Shown here: positions 51,637-59,402 of the stretch, piece after piece | How the letters are laid out: every line of letters starts with the position of its first letter | Position numbering within the stretch: position 1 is the first letter of the stretch | Assembly: GCA_963772515.1 (NCBI GenBank) | Contig: CAVYXC010000005.1 | Span: 62,001-126,000 of the forward strand | Direction of reading: 5' to 3' | Length of the DNA stretch: 64,000 bases | Source: JAFAHD01 sp963772515 | GTDB taxonomy: Bacteria; Vulcanimicrobiota; Vulcanimicrobiia; Eremiobacterales; Eremiobacteraceae | Notes under the pieces: generated by a model | What the model saw: only the letters and a program-made list of their open reading frames with translations | Databases searched by the model: none | Told to the model about the DNA's origin: nothing | Program-made: the position numbers and the translations under genes

Positions 51637-53790
51637 TCAGTTCGCGACCTTCTCGAGCTTGGCGTAGTTGAGCATGATGCTCTTGCGCCCGACAGCGCCG
51701 AAGTCGACGGTGACGAACGCATCGCCGCCGGCGCCGCGCACTTCGAGGACGGTGCCCGCGCCGAACTTCGGATGCGTCACTGCGTCGCCGGCGACTAACT
51801 CGACCTCGCGCAAGATCGGCGCGGGCGTCGCCAGCTCTTCCCACGTGCCGCCCGACCCGACCGGCGAGAGCGGCGGCGCATTCAAGAATTCCAGCCCGGT
51901 CATCTCGTTGAGGAAGCGCGAGGGCGGATGCAAGTACGCGCTGCCGAAGGTGGTCCGTCGCTTCGCATAGCTGAGGTAGAGCTCGTCGATGGCGCGCGTC
52001 ACGCCGACGTAGCACAGCCTCCGCTCTTCTTCTATCTCGTGGGGATCGATGAGCGCGCGGTTGTGCGGGAACACGCCTTCTTCCAGGCCCGCGAGGAACA
52101 CGACTGGGAATTCCAGCCCCTTGGCCATGTGCAGGGTCATCAGCGTGACGGCGGATCCGCCTTTGTCCATCGCGTCAAGGTCCGACACCAACGAGATGTT
52201 GGCGAGGAAACCGGCGACGTCGGGTCCTTCGCGCTCTTCATACTCGCGCGCGACGCCGATCAGCTCTTCGAGATTCTCGACGCGCGAGCGCGACTCGACG
52301 GTATCCTCGTCGCGCAGCTCCTTGACGTAGCCGGTGTCTTCGAGCACCGACACGAGTGCGGCCGCCGGGCCTTGATCGGCGGCGATGACCTCAAACGCGC
52401 CGATGTCTCGGAAGAAGGCCGCCAAATCTTTGGCTTTCTTGGGCGCGACGGCGGCGATGACCTCGGGGTCGAGCATCGCGCGCGCGAACGAGAGCCCGCG
52501 GCGCGTGCCTTCATCGCCGATCGCGTTGAGGGTCGCCTGCCCGATGCCGCGGCGCGGCGCGTTGATGATGCGGCGTAAGCTGATCCCGTCGTCTCGATTC
52601 ATGACGTAACGCAGGTAGGCAAGCGCGTCTTTGATCTCGGCGCGCGCATAGAATCCGACGCCGCCGACGACGCGATACGGCATGCCCGCCACCAACAGCG
52701 CTTCTTCGAAGGCGCGCGACTGCGCGTTGGTGCGATACAGCACGACGTGGTCGCTCAGGCTGCGTCCTTCGTCGTTCACGCCCTGATGGATCGTGTCGAC
52801 CACGAAGCGCGCCTCGTCGCGCTCGGTCGTCGCGGCGTAGACGCGGACCGGCTTGCCGCCCTCGCGATTGGTCCACAGGTTCTTGCGATGGCGCTGCGTG
52901 TTGTGCGAGACGAGCGCATTGGCGGCGGAAAGCACGGGCGACGTCGAGCGGTAGTTGCGTTCGAGGCGATACGTCGCGGCGTTGTGGAAGTCGCGCTCGA
53001 AGCGCAGAATGATGCGGTGATCGGCGCCGCGGAAGGCGTAGATCGACTGGTCGTCGTCGCCGACGACGCAGATGTTGCCGCTGCCCTGCGAGAGCCCGCG
53101 CACCATGCGGTATTGGGCCTCGTTGACGTCTTGATATTCGTCGACGAGCACGTATTCGAAACGCTCGCGCCAGGACTTGCCTTCGACCGGGCGTTCGAGC
53201 AGCGCGATCGTGCGCATTATGAGATCGTCGAAGTCGAGCGCGTTCGCCTGGTTGAGCCTGCGCTGGTATTCGCTGTAAAGCGAGGCGACGACCGGGGACA
53301 GCTGGCCGTCGGCGCTGTCCGCGTACGCGAGTGGATCCTGCAGGCGTTCCTTTGCTCGACTGATGTGGCGCAGCACCGCGCCGGGGTGGTAGTTGCGCTC
53401 GTCGATGTTGAGATCGCGCAGGATCTCCTTGAGCAGCGTGCGCTGGTCCGCTTCGTCGTAGATGACGAAGTTCGGGGCGACGCCGACGACGTCGCCGCTG
53501 CGCCGCAGCATGCGCACGCCGATGGAGTGGAACGTGCCGACCCACAGACCATGAGCCGCCTCGCCGACCAGCTGTTGCAGTCGGCTGCGCAGTTCGCCGG
53601 CCGCTTTGTTGGTGAACGTCACCGCGAGGATGCGATGTGCCGGCACCTTGCCGCCGGCGAGCAGGTACGCGATGCGATGCGTGAGCACGCGCGTCTTGCC
53701 GCTGCCCGCACCGGCGAAGATCAGGACCGCGCCGTCGGTGTGCGACGCAGCGGCGCGCTGCTCGTCGTTGAGCTGCTCGAGTGGATCCAT
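51637..53790 (-). CDS. pcrA: UvrD/PcrA-type superfamily 1 DNA helicase
   Basis: 717 aa 3'-5' helicase for repair and replication restart. LNDEQRAAASHTDGAVLIFAGAGSGKTRVLTHRI (Walker A), VDEYQDVN (Walker B), GDDDQSIYAFRGAD, YRLERNYRS, LMTLHMAKGLEFPVVFLAG, and EEERRLCYVGVTRA. The C-terminal tail VTHPKFGAGTVLEVRGAG is the PcrA/UvrD Tudor-like domain. It overlaps the upstream pyrophosphorylase gene by ATGA. Confidence 0.95.
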   Translation of the reverse strand: MDPLEQLNDEQRAAASHTDGAVLIFAGAGSGKTRVLTHRIAYLLAGGKVPAHRILAVTFTNKAAGELRSRLQQLVGEAAHGLWVGTFHSIGVRMLRRSGDVVGVAPNFVIYDEADQRTLLKEILRDLNIDERNYHPGAVLRHISRAKERLQDPLAYADSADGQLSPVVASLYSEYQRRLNQANALDFDDLIMRTIALLERPVEGKSWRERFEYVLVDEYQDVNEAQYRMVRGLSQGSGNICVVGDDDQSIYAFRGADHRIILRFERDFHNAATYRLERNYRSTSPVLSAANALVSHNTQRHRKNLWTNREGGKPVRVYAATTERDEARFVVDTIHQGVNDEGRSLSDHVVLYRTNAQSRAFEEALLVAGMPYRVVGGVGFYARAEIKDALAYLRYVMNRDDGISLRRIINAPRRGIGQATLNAIGDEGTRRGLSFARAMLDPEVIAAVAPKKAKDLAAFFRDIGAFEVIAADQGPAAALVSVLEDTGYVKELRDEDTVESRSRVENLEELIGVAREYEEREGPDVAGFLANISLVSDLDAMDKGGSAVTLMTLHMAKGLEFPVVFLAGLEEGVFPHNRALIDPHEIEEERRLCYVGVTRAIDELYLSYAKRRTTFGSAYLHPPSRFLNEMTGLEFLNAPPLSPVGSGGTWEELATPAPILREVELVAGDAVTHPKFGAGTVLEVRGAGGDAFVTVDFGAVGRKSIMLNYAKLEKVAN

Positions 53791-54836
53791 CAGCGCGCGG
53801 CGGTCACGCGCTCGCCGCGCCCGAGCACGGCGCCGGCCGGCACCGCGGCCTTCGGTTCGACAGCGACGTCAAGTCCGAGGATCGCGCCGCGCACGACGCC
53901 GTGTTCGCCGACGCTGCAGCCAGGCCACAAAATCGCGTCGCCGATGGTCGCGCCCGGTCCGATGGAGCACGCGTCGTAAATGACAGCGTATGGCTCAAGC
54001 GTGGCCCCGGCGCCGATGCGCGCGCCCGCGCCGATGTAGAGCGGCCCCTGCACTTTCACATCGCGCGGCAACGCTGCGCCATCCGCCGACCAAACCCCGG
54101 GTGACAGCTCGACGCCCAACGGCCGCGAATATTTGCCCGAAAGAATGTCGCGATGCGCCTGACGGTACGTGTCCGGCCGCCCGACGTCGATCCAATAGTC
54201 TTGCGTCGAGACTGCGAACACGCGGTGCGTCGAGTCGATGAGCAGCGGGAAGGTCTCGCGTTCGATGGACGCCGGACGGCCCGATGGTATCGCCTCGACC
54301 GCCTCTGGCTCCAGCACATAGGTCCCCGCGTTGATGTCTTTTGCGGCGGTCTCGCCCGGCGCGGGCTTCTCGACGAACCGCAGCGCCCGGCCGTCCGCGT
54401 CGGTCTCGACGACGCCGAACTGACTCGGGTCGTCCACGGGCCGCGTGTGGATCGTGGCGACAGCGTCGTTCTTGCGATGCACAGCCAGCAGCGCGCGCAG
54501 ATCGACGCCGGTCAAGATGTCGCCGTTACAGACGAAAATCGTGCCGTCGATGTGGGCGATGGCATTTCTGATCGCGCCCGCGGTCCCCAACGGATCCTCT
54601 TCATGGACATAATGAAGTCGGACGCCGTGCGAGCGGCCGTCGCCGAAATGCGCTTCGATCGCCTCGGGGAGGTAGCAGCACGATAGGATGACGTGCTCGA
54701 CGCCTGCTTGGCGCAGACGCTCGATGATCCAACCGATGAACGGGCGCCCCAGCAGCGGCGCCATCGGTTTGGGCAGGGCGTAGGTGAGCGGCCGCAGCCG
54801 CGTACCTTCACCGCCGACAAGTATGACTGCTTGCAA
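53790..54836 (-). CDS. Sugar-1-phosphate nucleotidylyltransferase (GMPP-like)
   Basis: 348 aa from TTG 54836 (LQAVILVGGEGTRL), with GAGGGG 5 bp upstream. N-terminal transferase: VGGEGTRLRPLTYALPKPMAPLLGRPF, GTAGAIRNA, VCNGDILTGVD, FVEKPAPGE, DYWIDVGRPDTYRQAHRDIL. C-terminal left-handed beta-helix. Closest in pattern to mannose-1-phosphate guanylyltransferase. The frame is open upstream to 54989, but that stretch has no family resemblance. First gene of the helicase-dap-glycosyltransferase set. Confidence 0.88.
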   Translation of the reverse strand: MQAVILVGGEGTRLRPLTYALPKPMAPLLGRPFIGWIIERLRQAGVEHVILSCCYLPEAIEAHFGDGRSHGVRLHYVHEEDPLGTAGAIRNAIAHIDGTIFVCNGDILTGVDLRALLAVHRKNDAVATIHTRPVDDPSQFGVVETDADGRALRFVEKPAPGETAAKDINAGTYVLEPEAVEAIPSGRPASIERETFPLLIDSTHRVFAVSTQDYWIDVGRPDTYRQAHRDILSGKYSRPLGVELSPGVWSADGAALPRDVKVQGPLYIGAGARIGAGATLEPYAVIYDACSIGPGATIGDAILWPGCSVGEHGVVRGAILGLDVAVEPKAAVPAGAVLGRGERVTAAR

Positions 54837-54991
54837 GTATCCCCTCGAAACCGGACGTGGCGGTAGGTCTGTTTTGCCCTTGCGGAGCGCGTCTACTGCT
54901 TCGCGTGCACTTTGTGGCGGGAGAATAAGGAAGTTCGCAGCCTCCCGGTACCTAAGAAAGCTACCTGCCTCGCGACGGTGAAAGCGCAACG
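54837..54991. promoter_or_regulatory. Divergent spacer with inverted repeats
   Basis: 155 bp between the TTG of the pyrophosphorylase and the ATG of the DUF1801 gene. It contains CGGGAG...CTCCCG (about 54918-54946) and GGTA...TACC pairings, so either transcript could fold. I could not match it to a riboswitch class. A/T-rich bits exist but no convincing promoter pair. Confidence 0.35.
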
Positions 54992-55405
54992 ATGCGTAAG
55001 AAAACGAGAACCGTTCGGCGCGTTCCGGCCGCGAAAAGCAGCGTCCCCCCGAAGGCGATGGATAAATACATCGCGGGCGTTCCCGAGCCAGCCCGCAGCA
55101 CTCTGCGTAAAGTGCGCGAAACGATTCGGTCAGCGGTGCCGCCGGAGGCGACCGAGACCCTCAGCTATCGGATTCCTACATTTAAGTATAAGGGATCCCT
55201 CGTGGCCTTTGCCGCGTTTTCGAACCATTGCAGCTTCTTCCCGATGAGCATGGTTGTCATGAGAGCGTTTAAGGACGATCTCAAGAACCTCGATTCATCG
55301 AAGGGCACCATCCGCTTCCCGGTGGACAAACCGCTGTCCGCGACTCTGGTGAAGAGGTTGGTGAAGGCGCGAATCGCAGAGAACGAGCGCCGGAAGCGGC
55401 GCTAG
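54992..55405 (+). CDS. DUF1801 protein (YdhG-like), copy A
   Basis: 137 aa. MDKYIAGVPEPARSTLRKVRETIRSAVPPEATETLSYRIPTFKYKGSLVAFAAFSNHCSFFPMS is the DUF1801 fold (SufE/frataxin-like size, role unclear; Bacillus YdhG has been linked to iron handling). Strongly basic ends. The last 4 bp overlap the facing Tag-like gene. Base composition is less GC-rich than the operons on either side. A distant relative lies at 56248-56646. Confidence 0.85.
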   Translation: MRKKTRTVRRVPAAKSSVPPKAMDKYIAGVPEPARSTLRKVRETIRSAVPPEATETLSYRIPTFKYKGSLVAFAAFSNHCSFFPMSMVVMRAFKDDLKNLDSSKGTIRFPVDKPLSATLVKRLVKARIAENERRKRR

Positions 55406-55893
55406 CGCTTCGCAGCTACCATCTCCCGGATGCGCGGATGATCGCCGTCAACGGTCTTGATCCAGCGCGCGAAAGGCGGCACCTTGTGGTTGACGCGAAA
55501 CAAGAAGTAGTAGGCGCTGATGTCGCCGACATTCGAGAAACGCCGCTTGAGATCCGCGGCCAGCTTATCGTATTCTTTGTGCGCGCGTAAGTAGTTGCGA
55601 AATCCGCCGTATTCTTCGTCGAGTTCGAGTATCGCCGCGGCATTCGCGATGGTCGCGTGAATCTTTCGTTCGGAGTGGAGAATGCCGGGCGTGGCCATGA
55701 GACGCTTTATGTCTCTTGTTCGATATCGCGCTACTTTATGCGGATCGAAGCCGTCGAACGCTTTGGACAACGAATCCCACTGCCGGTCGATGGCGGCCCA
55801 ACTGAGCCCGGCCTGGAACACCGCCCGACTCATCACCGCAAGGTAATCCGCAAGCGTAGGGTTTGCGATTCTCTCGTGCCCTATTTTCGACAT
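55402..55893 (-). CDS. DNA-3-methyladenine glycosylase I-like protein
   Basis: 163 aa from ATG 55893. FQAGLSWAAIDRQWDSLSKAFDGFDPHKVARY and LHSERKIHATIANAAAILEL follow the Tag helix-hairpin-helix pattern (Tag: FQAGLSWxTILxKRxxFRxAFxxFD). The zinc ligands of true Tag (N-terminal Cys/His and C-terminal His pair) are not apparent, and the length is slightly short, so base-excision activity is uncertain. Confidence 0.75.
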   Translation of the reverse strand: MSKIGHERIANPTLADYLAVMSRAVFQAGLSWAAIDRQWDSLSKAFDGFDPHKVARYRTRDIKRLMATPGILHSERKIHATIANAAAILELDEEYGGFRNYLRAHKEYDKLAADLKRRFSNVGDISAYYFLFRVNHKVPPFARWIKTVDGDHPRIREMVAAKR

Positions 55894-55910
55894 CGTTAGG
55901 TGGTCCCGCG

Positions 55911-56117
55911 CTAATCTTCGGTTAGCGCTTGCACAGCCGCTATGCACTGAGGACAAGTGAGGACCGCGGCATCTTCGAGCGGGTTTTGTCGAATAGCCTT
56001 CCATCCGGCCCCGCCGTCCTTGTCGTAGTCGCTTATGCAGGGCGATCCTTGGGAGTTCTTAACGTGAGTCGCTGACGGACACTCACGTAAAGAACACGCG
56101 CACGCAATGCTTCCCAT
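55911..56117 (-). CDS. Small Cys-rich frame, doubtful gene
   Basis: 68 aa with six Cys including a CPQC near the C-terminus and CAC near the N-terminus. It fills most of an otherwise empty 354-bp gap (55894-56247) and lies 17 bp upstream of the Tag-like gene on the same strand, with AAGGAAAA about 11 nt before the ATG. No family recognised. The rest of the gap shows nothing clear. Confidence 0.3.
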   Translation of the reverse strand: MGSIACACSLRECPSATHVKNSQGSPCISDYDKDGGAGWKAIRQNPLEDAAVLTCPQCIAAVQALTED

Positions 56118-56247
56118 GACGAACCATTTTCCTTCGGCGGCGATTGACCGGCGCTTTCGCGGAGTGGCGCGGTCTTCGTCGACCCTAGGGGAGGTCGCTT
56201 CTTCCGTCGGCGCGTACTATCCGCCAACCTAAGGAAGTGAAACAAGC

Positions 56248-56646
56248 ATGAAGAAGATCGTATCGCAGAAGAGCAAGTCTCCTTCTCAGTTGATAGACGC
56301 GAGAATCAAAGAGCTAGACGACTGGCGAGGTAAGACGCTCAGTCGTGTCCGAACCTTAGTGAAGCAAGCCGATCCCGAAGTCGTCGAGGAGTGGAAGTGG
56401 CGAGGGGTCCCGGTATGGTACCACGATGGAATTATCTGCACGGGCGAGACATACAAAGACATCGTAAAGATGACGTTCGCCAAAGGAGCGGTCCTCAACG
56501 ATCCTTCGGGTCTCTTCAATTCCAGTCTTGAGGGGAACACACGGCGTGCCATCGACTTTTACGAGGGCGAGAAGATAAACGAAGGGGCGTTGAAGACGCT
56601 CGTTCGCGCCGCCGTAACGCTGAATAAGTCCGCCAAGAAGAAGTGA
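56248..56646 (+). CDS. DUF1801 protein, copy B
   Basis: 132 aa. IDARIKELDDWRGKTLSRVRTLVKQADPEVVEEWKWRGVPVWYHDGIICTGETYKDIVKMTFAKGA is the DUF1801 layout. Only distantly similar to the gene at 54992. RBS AAGGAAG is 11 bp before ATG. Lysine-rich ends, and A/T content clearly above the window average. Confidence 0.8.
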   Translation: MKKIVSQKSKSPSQLIDARIKELDDWRGKTLSRVRTLVKQADPEVVEEWKWRGVPVWYHDGIICTGETYKDIVKMTFAKGAVLNDPSGLFNSSLEGNTRRAIDFYEGEKINEGALKTLVRAAVTLNKSAKKK

Positions 56647-56674
56647 CTATCCCTCGAACCCGATAGCCAGGGTA

Positions 56675-57121
56675 CTAGGGCTGTACGGCTTTTTTCAGGC
56701 CGTCGAGCACCATCTCCCAGTTCTTTTGAAGCGCTTTTCTAGAAGCGTCAGTCACCTTTTCGGCTCCGCTCCGGTTGTCTTGGGTAAGCGTCACTTTCGT
56801 CTTGCCATCAGAACCGGTCAAATCGAATGTCACGACGTGGTAGTTCTCGGGCTTGTCCGGCATCCCGGAAAGCGGGCTCCAGTGCGTGAAGCTCAAGCGC
56901 TCGCGCGGCTCAAAGGCGACAATCTCTCCTTTGTCCTCGTATTCCTTGCCTTCCCACTCGCCGCGGAAGCAAATCGGACTTCCGATTTTCCAGTCCGTAT
57001 CTACATCTGCGCCGAAGAAAAAGCGCTTGAGAATGGCCGGCGTGGTAAGGGCCGCCCATACTTCACTGGGCGATGCTTTCACTTCGGTCGAAACCTGTGC
57101 CGCCTGCGTCGTTGTCGCCAT
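56675..57121 (-). CDS. AHSA1/SRPBCC-domain protein, copy A
   Basis: 148 aa. TEVKASPSEVWAALTTPAILKRFFFGADVDTDWKIGSPICFRGEWEGKEYEDKGEIVAFEPRERLSFTHWS is a typical AHSA1-like START/SRPBCC fold (hydrophobic pocket protein of unknown ligand). A second one lies at 60724. Stand-alone gene with its own RBS (GGAGG near the ATG). Confidence 0.88.
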   Translation of the reverse strand: MATTTQAAQVSTEVKASPSEVWAALTTPAILKRFFFGADVDTDWKIGSPICFRGEWEGKEYEDKGEIVAFEPRERLSFTHWSPLSGMPDKPENYHVVTFDLTGSDGKTKVTLTQDNRSGAEKVTDASRKALQKNWEMVLDGLKKAVQP

Positions 57122-57281
57122 CGCAATCCTCCGTTAACTATTCCACCCCGCGCAGCAGCGCACTGGTGGTGTTTTCTTGTAATTCTTTTCTTACCCAACA
57201 TTCTGCGATAACGACGGCGTGGATCGCAGTTTTCTTGGGTATACCTTGGTTCGACAAACAGGATACGGAGAGGAGTGCCAG

Positions 57282-57374
57282 ATGCTCGCCCTTATGCTTG
57301 TCGCCGCGCTCACGGGAGCGGCGTGCGCAACGGGGGTGCCTGCAGGGGGCCGGGCGTGTTCCCTCTTGACGTGA
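57282..57374 (+). CDS. Possible 30-residue leader or lipoprotein-like peptide
   Basis: MLALMLVAALTGAACATGVP then ten more residues. It has a good RBS (GGAGAGGAG, 6 bp before ATG) and overlaps the HXXEE gene start in another frame, ending 19 bp inside it. It could be an upstream coupling peptide or chance. No family. Confidence 0.25.
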   Translation: MLALMLVAALTGAACATGVPAGGRACSLLT

Positions 57375-57847
57375 TCCTGTGGTCGTTTCTCGGAACCTAT
57401 ATCATCCACATCTTGGATGAGACGCTGATCGGGGATGGGTTCACGGCCAAAGTCCAGCAGTGGTTCTGGCCCGCGTACTCTTTGCGCATGTTCTTCTGGT
57501 TCAACGCGACGGCCATGGTGATCATCGCATTGAGTAACGTCTTGTACGACCTACTAGGTTCGCATTGGGTCATACTTGCGCTCATCTGGCCTTTCGGCTT
57601 CGCGACGCATGGTTTCACCGTGCACCTGTTCTGGTCGATCGTGCGCCGAGACTACTTTTCGGGGCTGCTCACCAGCCCGCTCTACCTTATCATCGTCTAC
57701 TTCATTATCCGGTACGCGTATCTGCCCGGTCAAATCAGCCAGAGCGATTTCGTTTGTTCAATCGCGGTTGGGATCGCAGTTGTCGGCGGCTTTCTGACGT
57801 TTGCGCCGACGGTGATATTTCCCGCTCTCGCACGTCGACCGGTCTGA
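57356..57847 (+). CDS. HXXEE-type membrane protein
   Basis: 163 aa from GTG 57356; a GTG at 57275 is the alternative in the same frame. Five TM helices. IIHILDETL (HxxDE, close to the HXXEE motif) in helix 1 and THGFTVHLFWSIVRRDYFSGLLTSPLYLII, matching the NxxxHxxxxxxxxxYSPG region of PF13787. Function unknown. Confidence 0.65.
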   Translation: MFPLDVILWSFLGTYIIHILDETLIGDGFTAKVQQWFWPAYSLRMFFWFNATAMVIIALSNVLYDLLGSHWVILALIWPFGFATHGFTVHLFWSIVRRDYFSGLLTSPLYLIIVYFIIRYAYLPGQISQSDFVCSIAVGIAVVGGFLTFAPTVIFPALARRPV

Positions 57848-57854
57848 TAGGCGC

Positions 57855-58427
57855 CTATCCTTGCCCTTTCCGCTCGACGGGCTCGATCCTAGGCTCCTCG
57901 ACGCGCATGCGCCGCGCCCTTCGCGGATACGCACCATCAGGGTGGCGCGTCTCGAAATCCTCGCACAACGACCCGAGATACTCGAAGTTCTCCAACAGGG
58001 CCGGAGCTTCCAAGCACCGGCGCCTAATCGCAATGATTGGCATCATCGCCGTCCAACTCGAGAGAATCGGGCCGGAAAAGAGGTCGCACACGATTTCCGT
58101 GTCGATAATGCCATACTTGCAAAACGCGCCCAAATTCTCAAATATGTTACCCACAAGGTTGAGACTCGCAAGATCGTCATCCAAGACCCTTTGCTCGACG
58201 CGGGGGAGAAAGTGCGGTTCCTTCATGAGACGAGGTAAATCATTTTGAATGAAGCGCCTCGCGTTGCGGAATTCGGCTGACTCGATGACTTCCTGAACCC
58301 CGGTGATCGCGCTGATCTGATTGCCGCTCCGCAAGTGACGCAGCTGAATGATGGCCGCGACCGCGCTTGCGGCGATCACGACAAAGGTCCCGATCGCGGC
58401 GATCGCGCTAATCAGCTCTAGATTCAT
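57855..58427 (-). CDS. Membrane-anchored protein of unknown function, DUF4760-like (copy 3)
   Basis: 190 aa: MNLELISAIAAIGTFVVIAASAVAAIIQLRHLRSGNQISAI then EFRNARRFIQNDLP, SLNLVGNIFENLGAFCKYGIID and LLENFEYLGSLCEDFE. It aligns end to end with the tandem pair at 1967 and 2637 but is more diverged. The ATG lies about 15 bp from a tRNA-Glu fragment, which hints that this family moves or is captured near tRNA genes. Confidence 0.75.
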   Translation of the reverse strand: MNLELISAIAAIGTFVVIAASAVAAIIQLRHLRSGNQISAITGVQEVIESAEFRNARRFIQNDLPRLMKEPHFLPRVEQRVLDDDLASLNLVGNIFENLGAFCKYGIIDTEIVCDLFSGPILSSWTAMMPIIAIRRRCLEAPALLENFEYLGSLCEDFETRHPDGAYPRRARRMRVEEPRIEPVERKGQG

Positions 58428-58437
58428 CGGGCCAGCT

Positions 58438-58475
58438 CCATATGGAATTCGAATCCCTGTCTCCGCTTGAGAGGA
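58438..58475 (-). pseudogene. Decayed tRNA-Glu 3' half
   Basis: Matches the T arm, variable region and anticodon 3' side of the intact tRNA-Glu at 59203-59278: 23 identical bases (58444-58466 versus 59216-59238), one gap, then 8 more. The acceptor side is degraded and there is no 5' half. Such fragments typically mark integration at a tRNA gene or a partial duplication. Confidence 0.75.
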
Positions 58476-58675
58476 CAGGAGGAGAGAACGTCCGTTTTAT
58501 CTGTGATTGCCCGTAGCCTCCAGCCTATGCACAGCCAACTGACGGCTTGGCTTGCCGAGCGCCCGCAAAACGACGGAATCGCCCGGCAGTCGCTCGAAAA
58601 GGACGGTCATATGGGGCTATCGGTTAGAGCCTATGAATGGCTGTATGGCAGACGTACTTTAGCGTAAGGAGTAAC
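58476..58675 (+). other. Gene-poor stretch with possible comM-like remnant
   Basis: 200 bp with no convincing gene. A short frame (58527-58667) ends GLSVRAYEWLYGRRTLA, which faintly recalls the ComM/Mg-chelatase C-terminus (GLSARAYxRxLRxARTIA). If real it is a fragment. Nothing else seen until the RBS of the next gene. Confidence 0.25.
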
Positions 58676-59167
58676 ATGAAGCGTTTGGAGGTTCTGATCC
58701 TCGGCATCGTACTTGGCGTTGCGCAGTCAACTGCTGCAGCTCAAGCAGCGAACGTCGGTTTACCCGTTTATCCGGGCGCAGCAAAATCGGCAAACCCCGC
58801 ATTGAGTGTCACAGCAAACCACTGCGGCCACAGTGTTTCCAATACCGTGTATACCGTAGATGCCGGTGTCAAGACCGTTTCCGATTGGTACGTCGCTCAC
58901 GTCCCTGGCAGCGCCCGCGTCGATTACAATAGCAGCGGAGGCGGAAGCGTGGTATTCGCACCCAGTGGAGCGGCCGTCATCGCGATCTCGGGGTCCATCG
59001 CCAAGAGCGCGGCTGACCCAGTCTTGCTCAACCTTGCGACTTACAATCCCCCGCTCTCATCAAGCGAACGGCAAATGATGCAAGAGTTGATAGGAGGCGA
59101 CTCGGCGGCGAAGCAGCAAGCCAGCTCGGCGATGAAAGCAAAGTGTGGGCCAAACAGCACATTGTAG
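58676..59167 (+). CDS. Secreted protein of unknown function
   Basis: 163 aa from ATG 58676 (RBS AAGGAG, 6 bp upstream). Signal peptide MKRLEVLILGIVLGVAQSTAAAQA, then VGLPVYPGAAKSANPALSVT, TVYTVDAGVKTVSDWYVAHVPG, and two Cys. The YPGA...VSDWY pattern is seen in small exported proteins of unknown role that compute on a 'pressure-like' single alpha-beta domain; I do not recognise a named family with certainty. It is the only gene between the tRNA-Glu fragment and the intact tRNA-Glu. Confidence 0.7.
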   Translation: MKRLEVLILGIVLGVAQSTAAAQAANVGLPVYPGAAKSANPALSVTANHCGHSVSNTVYTVDAGVKTVSDWYVAHVPGSARVDYNSSGGGSVVFAPSGAAVIAISGSIAKSAADPVLLNLATYNPPLSSSERQMMQELIGGDSAAKQQASSAMKAKCGPNSTL

Positions 59168-59202
59168 CGAAGAAGGGTTCGATAGGTCTGCGCGGCGCGC
59201 AT

Positions 59203-59278
59203 TGGTAGCCCCAAGGGAATTCGAATCCCTGTCTCCGCCTTGAGAGGGCGGCGTCCTAGGCCTCTAGACGATGGGGCC
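59203..59278 (-). tRNA. tRNA-Glu (CTC)
   Basis: 76 nt with encoded CCA. Acceptor GGCCCCA pairs with TGGGGCT (one G-T), D arm, anticodon stem CCGCC/GGCGG with loop CTCTCAA giving anticodon CTC, and T arm CAGGG/CCCTT-type with TTCGAAT. Downstream of tRNA-Gln on the same strand, probably one transcript. Confidence 0.95.
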
Positions 59279-59285
59279 GAGAACC

Positions 59286-59304
59286 GGTCGAATGCATCTC
59301 GACC
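59286..59304. repeat. Palindromic element between the two tRNA genes
   Basis: GGTCGAATGCAT then CTCGACC: the same family as the copies in purL and mtnA, with one extra base in the right arm. It occupies half of the 37-bp spacer between tRNA-Glu and tRNA-Gln, so it would be part of the tRNA precursor and could affect processing. Confidence 0.65.
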
Positions 59305-59315
59305 AGCGAACGGAG

Positions 59316-59391
59316 TGGCTCCCGGGCAAGGTTTCGAACCTCGAGTCTCCTGATTCAGAGTCAGGCGTGTTACCAGTTACACCACCCGGGA
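59316..59391 (-). tRNA. tRNA-Gln (CTG)
   Basis: 76 nt with encoded CCA. Acceptor TCCCGGG/CCCGGGA, anticodon stem CCTGA/TCAGG with loop CTCTGAA giving anticodon CTG, T arm with GTTCGAA. First of a two-tRNA unit with tRNA-Glu. Confidence 0.95.
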
Positions 59392-59402
59392 ACGGACTAC
59401 AA

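Noticed and set aside
59168..59202. Rho-independent terminator after the secreted-protein gene
   Set aside because: Short GC-rich run without a good stem or T-tract.
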